Origin: Phallus indusiatus
Lineage: Eukaryota; Basidiomycota; Agaricomycetes; Phallales; Phallaceae
Assembly (NCBI GenBank): GCA_027605045.1
Contig: JAQFWX010000186.1
Coordinates: 1 to 61,568, forward strand
Length of the DNA: 61,568 nt
Direction of reading: 5' to 3'
Made by a program: the position numbers and the translations under genes. The notes beneath the pieces are model-generated. The model worked only from the letters and a program-made list of their open reading frames with translations. It was not told where the DNA came from and did no database searches. Below are positions 47,563-58,040 of this stretch, in pieces; the stretch's first letter is position 1; the number at the start of each line of letters is the position of its first letter.

Positions 47563-49542
47563 TATTCTTGGGCGGGCGCCGAGTCTAAGCCTCAATAGTA
47601 TCAACACGCCTCACCAGATAGAACCTTTGAGATTATTTTTCTCCTTTATTGATATAACTTCGTGGTGGTCCTTACAATTTCTTCATGAATCTACGCATTG
47701 TAACTTTCCTCTTTCCTCTTTTTTTCTATGGTTATCGTAATACCGTTGTGACAGTCCTTGTTGTCCTAGTCTCCTCGCTATAATATATGTCTGAATGTAT
47801 GTCTGTGTATCTTCGAGTCTAGCATTATATTTTCTTCAAATCTCAAATGACTTTAGACCAAAAGTCCGGTACCGAGCGACGGCCGACAGGCGTTTGCTAA
47901 ATGGGTGATCGGCCTAAGGCACCAGCGTCAAGCTTGGTCTGGCAACGCAAGCAGTCAATGGCACTGACTACGTGCGCCCGATGATGGTTGCATCAAGATT
48001 GCATATTAGATGAGCTGTCGACGGTGATTAGTCTTCTTCATTCTTCTTCATGTTTTCAACCACGATAAACGAGCCGGTAACTGACAAAGTAGCATCAGAC
48101 TTCACTGCCGTTGCGGAGACTTTGACCGTTTTCTTCGTACCCTATCTATTGGGATTCATATCCGCCAGTTATAATGAGCTACGCGTAAGCACTCAGGGTT
48201 ATATCTTTAGTCCTACATTATACTTAGATCATTTAATTTAGCTCTGGATTGCTCTTAAGAAAGCGTTACCGGCTCCAAACCCAGATGAACTTGTTACTTC
48301 TCCTGGCCAGACACGAAAGTCCCGTGGCAGGAAGTGGCATACTGTTATTGCTACAGTGGCTTTAGGAATCCTGTGTATCCTTGAATTTAACTTGATAATC
48401 AAGAGTTCTTCGCCCGAACCCATTCAAAGAACCCTTGCTATTTTACACGGCGCACTATACGTCGGTCTATTTTTTATTACGGCCGGTGTAAGTAATGCAG
48501 CCCTCTCACAAACGTATCTTTGTTCAAACTTTTCTAGTTTATATACAATGAGTTGGGCATACTGAAAAGGGTTGTCCATCGTAAGCCGGATGGAGGTATG
48601 AAGTTTTTTTGGGGGTTTCAAGAAGACTAATTCATCGTTTCTATGTGCACTGTGCAGGATACCTGACGCGTCAACATCCGTGTCACTCCAACAAGGAGAA
48701 TGCCGGATTTGCACTTCTGATTTCTTTGACCTCTTTTTGGTGATTTTGGGTTTATCGACGACAGGCAATATAATATCAGTCGGCCTTGTTACGATGGCTG
48801 TAGTTCATGCTGCCTCTGCCTCTTCATTCGGGAGAACAACAATAAGAAAAATGATGCAGCACTATACATATATTGTGGTAAGTAAATGTTCTCTCTAAGG
48901 AACACCATATTAACTGTCTCTCCTTACAGGTCACAATTACAGCGCTCATTTTTTTGCAACGTTTCATTGACTCAAATCAAATCGATCATGGCAGCGCGCT
49001 ACGAACTTCTCCAACCTGGACTTACGTTCTTTTCGTGCCAACTGCGCTGTGTTCCGCATTTTCAGGTGGCCTGATTGCTCGAATGCTTCGCTATGATTAT
49101 TCCAGACATCTCGACGACCCTAACTGGGATCAGGATATAGATTTAACCACCGTCCCCGCGCCGACTGCTGACAATCTCTTCTTCAAGAAAGGTTTAGTAG
49201 AGGGTGTCTTGATTCCTCAAAGGGCTCCTCGGGCATTCCTTAAGCCATATTTCACGGTTGCTATTATGACATGGAGCATCATTCAAGCCACAATCATCGC
49301 CTTAAACCTCGGAATTGGATTCCCGGTATCAAATCCGTATTTCGTATGTGCAATGGCGCTATTGTTCGAATTCCCGATTCTTGTCGCTGTATTATCATTA
49401 TTTGCGGCTATCAGGAAGGAAAATAAAGCACTATGGAATTATAAGTACGTCTTTCTGGATCGTCTCTTTGGATATGTGCATTGACTGCTTCGACAGCGAA
49501 ACCTGGAAGTTGTCCCTGATGGAAGGGCCAATATCATTATAA
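47563..49542 (+). repeat. Tandem duplication unit 3 (holds copy D)
   Basis: Starts with ATTCTTGGGCGGGCGCCGAG and GTCTAAGCCTCAATAGT, a third copy of the glycogenin end with a 10-bp loss, followed by the same spacer words (TGTTGTCCTAGTCTC, ATTAGATGAGCTGTCGACGG). More diverged from units 1 and 2 than they are from each other. Confidence 0.75.
48050..49542 (+). pseudogene. Signal-peptide-peptidase-like gene with a one-base frame break (copy D)
   Basis: Exons by comparison with B and C: 48050-48184, 48242-48487, 48538-48595, 48658-48877, 48930-49444 and 49497-49542. The inner start codon of B and C is ACG here; the outer ATG at 48050 (MFSTTINEP) is kept. In exon 4, B and C read CTCTTTCATGGTG/GTGGTT but D reads CTCTTTTTGGTGA, one base short, giving TGG-TGA; the following frame (LVILGLSTTGNIISVG) continues in good agreement to the end. 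The predicted-site segment is VPTALCSAFSGGLIARMLRYD, again Cys at the Asp position, and PAL is PYF. Either a recent pseudogene, an assembly slip in a T-run, or, less likely, tolerated frameshifting. Confidence 0.6.
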
Positions 49543-49639
49543 TCTAGTGATCTCGTCTTGCGATTTTGTAGAATATATGTAGTATAATTCCTGCTTCAAG
49601 CACCCGTACTTCAAATTTTGAATGAACAGAAGTTATCCA

Positions 49640-49955
49640 TGCATTTATGCACCACTCTGTACGCAAACCCACACCGAATCCCTATTGAGACATCTAGCTA
49701 AACATCAGTGCCATCAGGTCATGACTCAGACTGTGCTTGGATTTGCAATTCAACTGAGCTCCTCACTCAAGTGTCGCATATGTCCTCGCTTTTTTACCGG
49801 TCCGGCCAATTTTTTGAATCGGCACAGCCCTTGTACTGGAATCCCTACGTGATATTACGCAATATAATCTTGAGCGCTGCTTCATATCAATGCCTTCGTT
49901 CATACAAAAAGCCACACATGCTCCACAAAGTTAATCATCCCCCCCTACGTGCTAC
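49640..49955. repeat. Spacer D-E, duplicated as spacer F-G
   Basis: From GTACGCAAACCCACAC (about 49659) through CAGTGCCATCAGGTCA, to the start of gene E, the sequence parallels 55440-55749 (GCACGCAAACCCACAC, CAGTGCCATCAGGTCA). A short open frame at 49622-49852 falls in this spacer, but the parallel copy does not keep it open, so no gene is called. Confidence 0.65.
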
Positions 49956-51480
49956 ATGTTTTCCCTTGAGAATGCTGGTTTATGGCACCCTTCCATGGGA
50001 CCGCTCATAAAATCTACATGTTTTCTTATAATACCATATTTACTAGGGTTCGTTATCGCCAGTTACGAAGCCCTGAGTGTTAGTTTTGAGTCTTAAAAAT
50101 TATGACCGGGTATACTAACCCTGAGACTCAAGGTTTATATCACGACAGGTTGTCTGACTTCTTCGGCCTCCTCCGAAAAGCTCGAGTCTCAAACCGAGAA
50201 AGACGATTCCAAACCTGCTGGGCCTGTTAATCTGACCCCCGCTCACAAGCGGCGCTTGATCCTAGCGCTTCTGTTCTTCGCAGTATTGTTCGTCCTACAA
50301 TGGGCAAATCTTTCATGGAATGTTGCCCGAATCAACGAGATTCTGCTAGCCTACATGGGGGCCTTGATATATACCGGCTTGGTTTTTGTTGTAGGACGGG
50401 TAAGTCGAATCTATTAGACAACTTGTTTTCTTTTTACTGTCTACCAGGCCATTCTTTCATTAAGTACCATGTGGGTTACTATGCTATAATTCACTCCCAT
50501 GCATCGCGTCACTCGTCATTTCGCCAAACTCATAATTATTCAAGGTTTTTGACGAAAAGCAACGTACCGCTCATGAATCCTTTGGTGATATTTTTGACTG
50601 GAGGTATCATTTATTTCGCTCTCTTGGCGACGCTTGGCTTGTATGGATCAAACTCAAGCATCGAACCCTCTGTTTGGCTCGTTACATTTTCGATTGTTCA
50701 TTTCGCATCTGGTTGGGGCTGGAAGACTGGTACACAGTGGGGGTTCATATGGTTATTCTGGGTTCTACATACAGTTTGGTTCCTCTCCTCGTCTGACCGC
50801 CTCGAGCATTGCCAGCTAAACCTCTCTCTAGATGCAGATTTCAATGCACGGGTATAATTTCACTCATCTTTCCGCCAAAAACCAGTCCCAAGATGGAGAA
50901 TATATATGGCCAAGGCTTACATTCCAAGGCATATACGTAGCCTTTATACCGGCCGCATTGAACTCGTTTGGTTCAGGTTTCCTGATTGCTCGTATGCTTC
51001 GATTCGACTTCAAAAATTATCTCAACAGGAGTGGATTGACTTTAACATATCTTGACGAGTCTAATGAAGTCCAGCCTCATGGAGTACTAATCAAAGTCGG
51101 GAGTGATCTGTTTGCCATTGGATTCCCTAAGCCTTATTTTACTGTTGCCATAACAGCATGGATCTTCATACGGATTGTAACAATCAGTTTATGTCTCTTT
51201 ATCGGCTTTCCAGCCAAGAGTCCGTACGATGCTTGTTTTTATGCGGCTCTCGTAGAATTTCCGATCATGATGGTTGTAATATTTTCATGGGGAGCTGTCA
51301 GAGGAGAAACCAAACTCTTGCGAGATTACCAGTGAGCTCCGATTTTTAATTCGCTGGTAGCTCTGATTTATTTTATCTTTTCTTTTTCTCAGGGAGAATT
51401 GGACCCTTAAGTCTGAGTCTAAGAGTAAGACGGCACAGCTTGTGGATGTCACGACGACTGCAAGTGACGAGAAATTCTAA
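49956..51480 (+). CDS. Signal-peptide-peptidase-like membrane protein, subfamily 2 (copy E)
   Basis: Exons 49956-50078, 50133-50399, 50448-50470, 50545 to 50773 or 50790, 50832-51331 and 51393-51480; 409 residues if the fourth donor is GTTTGG at 50774. Compared with copy G, exon 4 is one base short, so the homologous donor at 50791 would shift the frame; use of the weak upstream donor would rescue it. Exon 1 is 123 nt, as in A and C, but exon 3 is 23 nt (58 in A-D). Site segment: IPAALNSFGSGFLIARMLRFDF, with Asn at the catalytic Asp position. FPKPYF follows, then PYD in place of PAL and LVEFPIMMVV with GAVRGETK. Start MFSLENAGLW aligns with copies G and H. Confidence 0.65.
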
Positions 51481-51849
51481 TAAATATAAACAAACTGTAT
51501 GACAACAATCCCTATAAGGCGGCAGAATTATATGTAATTATTTATTGTGCTGCCTGAACGTTCCATCCTCACTAGCTCGGAACTTCGGTTCGCACGCGTG
51601 TTCACTCTTTTATTCGAGTTCCAGTCAAAATATTGAATTTAATAAGCACACAACTTTTTCGGCCTACCGAACTTCATACGGGAGCAGCCCCTCAGGACAA
51701 TCCCAGTAATCGACTGCATTTTTTTTGCGAATTGTACATAAATATAAGAAGGGAGTTGCATATAAATCAATAAATAATTACAATGGCAAATGAGTATAAA
51801 AACGTAACACATGAAAATAGCATCAAAGTTTACGGTCACGATAGACATC
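51481..51849. other. Intergenic between convergent copy E and P450
   Basis: 369 bp, AT-rich; 3' flanks of both genes. No gene seen. Confidence 0.5.
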
Positions 51850-54084
51850 CTATGACCGAACTCTAACCTTCATTTGAACAGGCAGAACACCCTTAACAAT
51901 CATAAGCTTATCCAGCAAATCCTCCTTCCACTGCGACGGATTATACTCTCGACCAAACAAAAAATCAAAATTATAAACCAAAGAAGCGGTTACATATCTC
52001 AATTGCGACCATGCCAATGGTTTTCCTACGCAACTCGCCGGTCCCGTTGAAAATGGTATATATGCGGCACGATTTATGGTCACTTTTTCATTTGCGTTTG
52101 CGAGCCATCGTTCAGGCCAAAATTGGTTTGGATTTGGAAAGAAGTAACGAGAGTCGCGGTGCAGGACGTAAGGAGGGACTACTACTGTTGCTCGGTCAGG
52201 AATAAACCTGCGTTTATGTGTGAAAGAATAATTTATTTCAGTTCTGTGGTTCGTTAATAAAACTACGGAGACGCGTACATATTTCCTAAACGTCTTCCTC
52301 CGGTGTTCTCAAGTGGAGCTCTTTGCAAATACGATGAAACAGGCGGTTGAAAGCGCATTGTTTCGTTTCTGAAAATACAGTGAGAAAGAAAAAAATGAGA
52401 ATGAGAATTCATGATCAGTGAATCAGAGTGCACACTGACATTATGGCGTTCAACCACTCCAACTTAACCAGCTTATCGATCTGAATATCGGCGTATGATG
52501 GGAAAGCCTCGTCAAGCTCTTCTCGCACGCGTCGCATATACTCAGGATATTTAAGCAGATAAAAAAGCATCCCGCAAAGTACGGAGGAGGATGTATCCAT
52601 TCCGGCCAGTATAGCGAAACTTGCGTTTGACACGACTAATTTCTCATTGGGCACATCCATGTTTGCCGACTGAAGCAATGGTTAACTTTGAGAACTAAAT
52701 ACGGAAAAAAAAATTAATACCAAATGGTAAAATAGATCTCGTTTCTCCGTGGTGCTTTTGATCCGCTTCTGCGCTAACTGATATGCTAGACTGCTAAACT
52801 GTCCGTTGGTGCTTTTACTGGCGAATAGTTGAGTGAAACGCATGAAGTCGGTAGCCCATGGAAGTACCATAAGAACTGCGGAAGATCTGCCAGTGGTAAT
52901 AAGAGATTAAGCAGAGGCAGAGAATAGTATCGATTTTACGGAGGTAAACTAACTTGACAGCTCTTAGTATACCATCTATGCATCCGTCTTCGTCTCCATC
53001 ACGCATGGCATTAAAGGTTTCTCCAAAGCTAGTTGCGAAAAAAAGAATTTTCAGTTCTAGATACTAAATCCCGGTGGGTGCATAGGACTCACGCCACCTC
53101 TCCCATAACATCAAAGCTGTATTAGTCAGGTATTAACCAACCTGAAGAGTTTGAGGAGGAGCACATGCCTGAAAAGCGTAATATACCGGGACATATCAAC
53201 GTCTCCTACCCCATCAGGAGAATTGCTGCAATTCTCTTTGAGACGATCAACCATTTCGCCCGTCCGAGCAACGAGGGATTCTTCGTAGTCTTTCAACGGA
53301 CCAGGACCGAATGCCCGAGTCCATGGTTTACGATGCTTGGCGTGGAGATCATAATCACGCAAAGACGCAAGACTACCGCCTGTTTTCCGATTTTTAATGA
53401 AGGTGGGATGTCTGCCTTCCCACATTGGGCCTTTGGGCATGCCTTGTTGTCCTAGGATGTTGGGGATGAGGTCGACCTCTACGACAGAAATTTCGTTTGG
53501 ACCTTGTAAAATGAACGATGACATTACAGCATGAGAGTTAGAATTCTGGGAAATGGAATGTGAGGATTTACCAATTCGAACAATAGATCCGTATTGATCG
53601 TGTAGCTCCTTCAAGTATATGTGCACCTTTCCTTTATGAAACTTCCAAGCCATCCAGAACTTTGATAATTTGCAAATCAGCGGTCCGGGATGTTTAGCCA
53701 TAGGATGAAACGGGGAAACACGATAAAGTAAGATGGAGAGTACCAAGGCACTCGCATAAAGGCTGAAGTGTAAAATTCCATTTATCCAAGGCTGACCCGA
53801 CGGGAGGTTTATAACTGCTGTTGCGATGGGGGCGATTGCGAAGACGGCTAGTCGGACAAACCCGCTTTTCATATCGTCTGGCTCAGACTTTCGAAACCAT
53901 GCGTGAGCAAGCTGAAATTCATTGTTACAAGGATATAGGAGAGGCTTCAGGAAGACAGGCTGAAACCTACAAGTCCGCATGTTAAGTCGACAATCAAAGA
54001 TGCTGTAAATGGATCAAGAGAGTTTTGGTGAATGGAAGACGAGAAAAGGTGTACGAAAGACGACAGCGGAGACGATCGAGCCAT
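51850..54084 (-). CDS. Cytochrome P450 monooxygenase
   Basis: Nine exons (complement of 53971-54084, 53572-53911, 53169-53502, 53093-53116, 52954-53028, 52721-52886, 52440-52669, 52279-52368, 51850-52207) join in phase to 576 residues. An N-terminal membrane anchor (about 60-110) is followed by the Pro-rich hinge HPGPLICKLSKFW, the I-helix oxygen-binding stretch AGMDTSSS, the ExxR motif in NETMRFQPPV, PNPNQFWPERW, and the haem-binding loop FSTGPASCVG with its Cys ligand. Intron 3 begins with GC (TTCAG then GCATGT); a GT reading there meets a stop. It breaks the array of signal-peptide-peptidase-like genes between copies E and F. Family number and substrate cannot be given from sequence alone. 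Confidence 0.9.
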
Positions 54085-54914
54085 GCGTGATGTCTGGGAT
54101 CTTCTGATAGTGCAGACGAATCTCCTTGAGTCTGAGGTGCTTTGGCTCACCCATGAGTCCTTAAAATGTCCCCACTTGACGCTCGCGGCTCCACGAAGTT
54201 AAGGATTACTATTAATCTCTGGTACTCTGGGGCCTCAGGGCCCTGCCCGTGCCGAGGACGAGGCAAATTGAGACCTAAGGCCTACCTGGTCAAAATCGAA
54301 AAATGCACATGTAAGTAGAACACCGTCGACTAATCGAGAGTTAAATTGTAATAATAAGACGAAGACACCTGCGACTGGGATAAGGAAGAATAATTCGGGG
54401 TAGTGGGGTGACAGGGCAGGTTGACCGTAGGGCAGTGTCAATGAGTGGTCTAACGACTAAGCAATAAAACATCCCCGACAATCGAGATTAAATTTGGTCT
54501 TGTCATCCACCACACATCTATTTAAATATAGCGATTAGTGACCTATTGTGCCCTTCAACGTGTTAATTTGGTTATAACAGGATGTGGAAACGTCAGTTCG
54601 AGCAAAGTTGATTTCAGGCTTGAAAAATCAAAGATTGAGGTAAGAATTGAGCTGGCAATTAAGCAGAAGAAGCAGAGACATTTCGTAGACAATCCGTGGA
54701 AGTCCGTGGACGAGGTCTTTGGACAAAGTTCAACCTGGCATTGGTTGCGGATAAAACTCTGACATTCAGCTTGGAGCTTCGGCGCCTCGGCACCCACGGC
54801 CGGGGTTTCCCGACTTCACTTTTGAATTTGCTTTGAGGACGTACTTATACGAAAATATACATACGCAGATAAGGTTTTTTGATCTCAAATCTCCAACTTA
54901 ACACGATACATCTG
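54085..54914. other. Intergenic between P450 start and fragment F
   Basis: About 830 bp. Upstream of the P450 in divergent orientation. A 74-residue open frame at 54538-54762 has no partner exons or motif. No gene called. Confidence 0.45.
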
Positions 54915-55440
54915 TTTTTATTTCTTATCACGGCTGAAATACGCCATTCAACTTCTTACAAATTTAACCTGTTCAACTTTTCTGCCTTAAGCTCATAAGC
55001 AACGTGTTTGGCCTAACTAGACGAGTCGTTCATCGTAAACAGAATGGTGGTATGACGTTGTTTTATATGTTGAGAAGATTAGCAGATTAGTCCACCGTTT
55101 CACTGCAGGATCCATACCTGATACGTACACACAAGTCTCATTCCAACAAAAGAAAATTCCGGATTCTCCAAATTCTGATATGTATCTTTGGCCTCTTTTA
55201 TGGCGATTTTAGGCTTTGGCGACAGGCAACACATTATAAATCGGCGTTGTTACGATGGCTGTACTTCATGCCTCCTCAGCTGGCTTGACTTTTGGGGAGG
55301 TGAAGCTGCAAGGAATGATACAATGCTATATCGTGAACTTAGTGAATGTCTTCTTCGAACGACACAAGATATCAATTGCATTTTATTTTACAGGTCGCGA
55401 TATCAGTCATAATTTTTCTGTCAAGTCTAAGTATTGAGTC
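54915..55440 (+). pseudogene. Truncated signal-peptide-peptidase-like gene (fragment F)
   Basis: Matches copies B-D from the end of exon 2 through the start of exon 5 only. TGTTTTTATTTCTTATCACGG parallels the exon 2 end; exon 3 survives as GTGTTTGGCCTAACTAGACG...CATCGTAAACAGAATGG; exon 4 has TTCATGCCTCCTCAGCTGG but breaks of frame near TTAGGCTTTGGCGACAGG. It then passes directly into the spacer found upstream of copy E. Exons 1, 2 and the site-bearing part of exon 5 are gone. A relic of a D-type copy. Confidence 0.75.
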
Positions 55441-56783
55441 TGCACGCAAACCCACACAGCAATCTTAGTAATCCCTTGTGAAACATCTACCAAAAAACCA
55501 GTGCCATCAGGTCAGACTGCGCTTGAATTTGCAACTCATCTGAGCTCTTTGCTCAGGAGTGCACGAATTTTCGTTTTTTATAGATTCAGCTGACAACACG
55601 ACCATGTGGCATGGTACCGGGTAACCGGAACCCGTACATGATACCTCAGAATTTGGCATTGAGCGCTGCTTCATAGCCTAATAATGTCCTCGTTCAAATA
55701 AAAAAGGCAACACGCTTCACTAGTCTAATTTCTCCGCGCTCAGCTCTACATGTTTTTTCTTACAGATTCTGGTTTATGGCACCCTTTCATGGGACCGTTC
55801 ATCAAATCTACATGCTTACTTTTTATCGTATACTTGCTAGGCTTCGTTCTCGCTAGTTATGAAACCCTAAGTGTCAGTTCTGATTTTTGACAAACTTCGA
55901 CTGGATATGCTAACCTGAGATTGAAGGTTTATATCACAACCTGTCTCACTCCTTCGGTGTGTTCTGAGAAGCCTGAACTTTCTAAAGACGATCCCAAACC
56001 TACCGAACCTATTACTCCCGCTCGCAGGTGGCGTTTGATTCGAGGACTCCTGGTTTTCATAGGCTTGGGCATCCTGCAACATATTATTCTTCAATTGGAT
56101 ACCTTCCAATTCCACGAGATTATACTAACCCACATGGGGACTTTGTTATATGCCAGCTTGGTTTTTGTTGTAGGGAATGTAAGTCAAATTTAGTCGACAG
56201 TTTATTGTTTATCAGGCCATTCGTTCATTGAGTACCACGTAAGTTACTATGCCAATAGATCACCCCAATATCGTGTCAGCACTAGTTACTTATAAGCATC
56301 CAAGGTTTTTGACGAGAGGCAACCTACCGTTCACAAGTCCTTTAGCTATAGTTTCGACTGGAATCGTCATTTATTTTGCTATCATGTCGACGCTGGGCTT
56401 GTACGGATCAAACTCAAGCGTTGAGATTTCCGTTTTTGTTATTACATTTTCGATAGTTCACTTTGCATCTGGTTGGGGAATGGGAAAAGGTGCACAATGG
56501 ACCAGAGTGTGCTTAGTCTGGGTTATTCACATGGTTTGGGTTCTAATCGCTGTCAAAATATATCAAACAATTCATCTCTTTCTAGATCCAGGTTTGGTCC
56601 AATGGGGTTAATTTCATTGCTTGGTACGCCGAGAAGCAGTACGGTGCCCGAGGAGTATCAGGTCACTTTTTTCGTCTGAATTGCAAATTGCTAGTGCCGC
56701 GCCTCGGTTAACAGCTGAGAAACACGTTATGTGACCACAATTGAGTCATACTAAGCCAAAACATTATACGGTTTGTAAGTCTT

Positions 56784-56855
56784 GGTAGCTTAGCGGGTAA
56801 AACCGCTGGTCTTTTTAGCAGCTCCGGAGTTCGATTTGTGCTTCTACCACTTTTT
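56784..56855 (+). ncRNA. tRNA-like sequence in left arm of the element
   Basis: A 67-nt stretch starts GGTAGCTTAGCGG (A-box like), has GAGTTCGATTTG (B-box like) about 45 nt further, ends CTACCAC pairing with the 5' GGTAG, and is followed by TTTTT. GCGG/CCGC gives a D-arm-like stem, and the loop around TCTTTTTAG could be an anticodon loop. The T stem pairs poorly, so a working tRNA is unlikely. A tRNA-derived pol III promoter carried by the element is the better reading. Confidence 0.4.
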
Positions 56856-57260
56856 GGATCAAGCGGGTACCTGCTGGTGTAGTATGTACTCTAAATGCCA
56901 TTTGTTAAATAAAGGTATTTTTTAAATTAGGACATTGTTGAGATTAGAATTACAGTATAAATATAAATTGGTAAGTCTAGGATGAATTTTGTAAATTGTA
57001 ATATAATGTCTGTCTCAGTGTCTCTTTTGTTATTATTTTCATTCAGTCATTGAGTATCAGAAGCGGTGAAGAGTTGTTCAAGCATACACACGAAGAGTTT
57101 AAAAGCTTGTGAATCATGTTGTCGTTACGCAAATAATATAATATGACTATGTATCTAAAAACAGAATGTGATCTTAAGCTCATTTCTGCTTCTGTTGCAG
57201 CATCAGAGGTGTTTAGAGCACACAAAAGAAAAGGTAGATCCTTACCCCAGGGTAAAAGAG

Positions 57261-57327
57261 GTGGTAGTGGCACAAATCGAACTCCGGAGCTGCTAAAAAG
57301 ACCAGCGGTTTTACCCGCTAAGCTACC
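57261..57327 (-). ncRNA. tRNA-like sequence in right arm of the element (inverted copy)
   Basis: Reverse complement of the left-arm sequence, with two differences near the 3' acceptor side (GTGCCACTACCAC instead of GTGCTTCTACCAC). Being in the opposite orientation, the two copies would transcribe toward each other across the centre of the element. Confidence 0.4.
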
Positions 57328-58040
57328 AAGACTTACAAACCGTATAATGTTTGGCTTAGTATGACTCAATTGTGGTCACATAACGTGTTTCTCAGCTGTT
57401 AACCGAGGCGCGGCACTAGCAATTTGCAATTCAGACGAAAAAGTGACCTGATACTCCTCGGGCACCGTAAGCAGTCTCCAGCTGAAGAAAATATATGGCC
57501 AAGATTTACGTTTCAAGGTATATACGTAACCTTTCTACCAGCTGCAATGGCCTCGTTCGGCCCAGGCTGTCTGATCGCTCGTATGCTCCGATTCGACTTC
57601 AAAAACCACCTTGACAAATGTGGGCTTTCTCTGATTAGATCTGGCAGCGAACTTGAGACTCTGTTGGACCGGGTACTAGTTCATATCGGATACAATCTAT
57701 TCAGTCATAGATTCCCTAAGCCTTACTTTACTGTCGCCATCTTAACATGGAGCTTCATACGAATTTCAACCATCGGCTTATGTCTTCTCATCGGCTTCCC
57801 GTCCAAGAGTCCTTATGGTGCTTGCTTTTGGGCGATTCTTGTAGAATTTCCGGTTATGATGGGTGCATTGTTTTTGTGGGGAGCTATAAGAGGAGAAACC
57901 AAATTACTGTGGAATTACGAGTGAGATCCAGCCCTTTTTTTCTCATTCGCTGCGGCATTTTACTTGATTCTGATTTATTTTTTTTTCTCAGGGAGAATTG
58001 GGCCCCAAGTCCGGGCTTAACAGTAAGACGGCGGATGTAA

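Larger units (their letters stand above)
56641..57468. mobile_element. Non-autonomous inverted-repeat element, 828 bp, in exon 5 of copy G
   Basis: Inverted arms of about 210 bp (56641-56850 and 57261-57468), differing by only a few bases, begin ACGGTGCCCGAGGAGTATC and end with its reverse complement. Flanks are the direct repeat AAGCAGT (56634-56640 and 57469-57475). If the arms are taken to begin with T, the duplication is 5 bp (AGCAG), so the target-site length is 5-7 bp. The ~410-bp centre has no transposase-like frame. Near-identical arms indicate a recent insertion. The superfamily is not clear from the ends. Confidence 0.85.
55750..58040 (+). pseudogene. Signal-peptide-peptidase-like gene, subfamily 2, split by an inserted element (copy G)
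   Basis: Exons 55750-55872, 55927-56178, 56216-56238, 56305-56551, 56586-57920 (interrupted 56641-57468) and 57992-58040. Without the element and one copy of the 7-bp target duplication, exon 5 is 500 nt, exactly the size in copy E, and the frame reads through (AWYAEKQ joined to SPAEENIWPRF) to give 397 residues. Site segment: LPAAMASFGPGCLIARMLRFDF, Ala at the Asp position; PYG replaces PAL. The tail is shorter than that of E because of small losses in exon 6. As it stands the gene cannot make the C-terminal half unless the element is spliced out or excised. Confidence 0.75.

Noticed and set aside
56784..57327. Functional tRNA genes
   Set aside because: The cloverleaf is incomplete (poor T stem, 67 nt), and both copies lie inside the arms of a mobile element.
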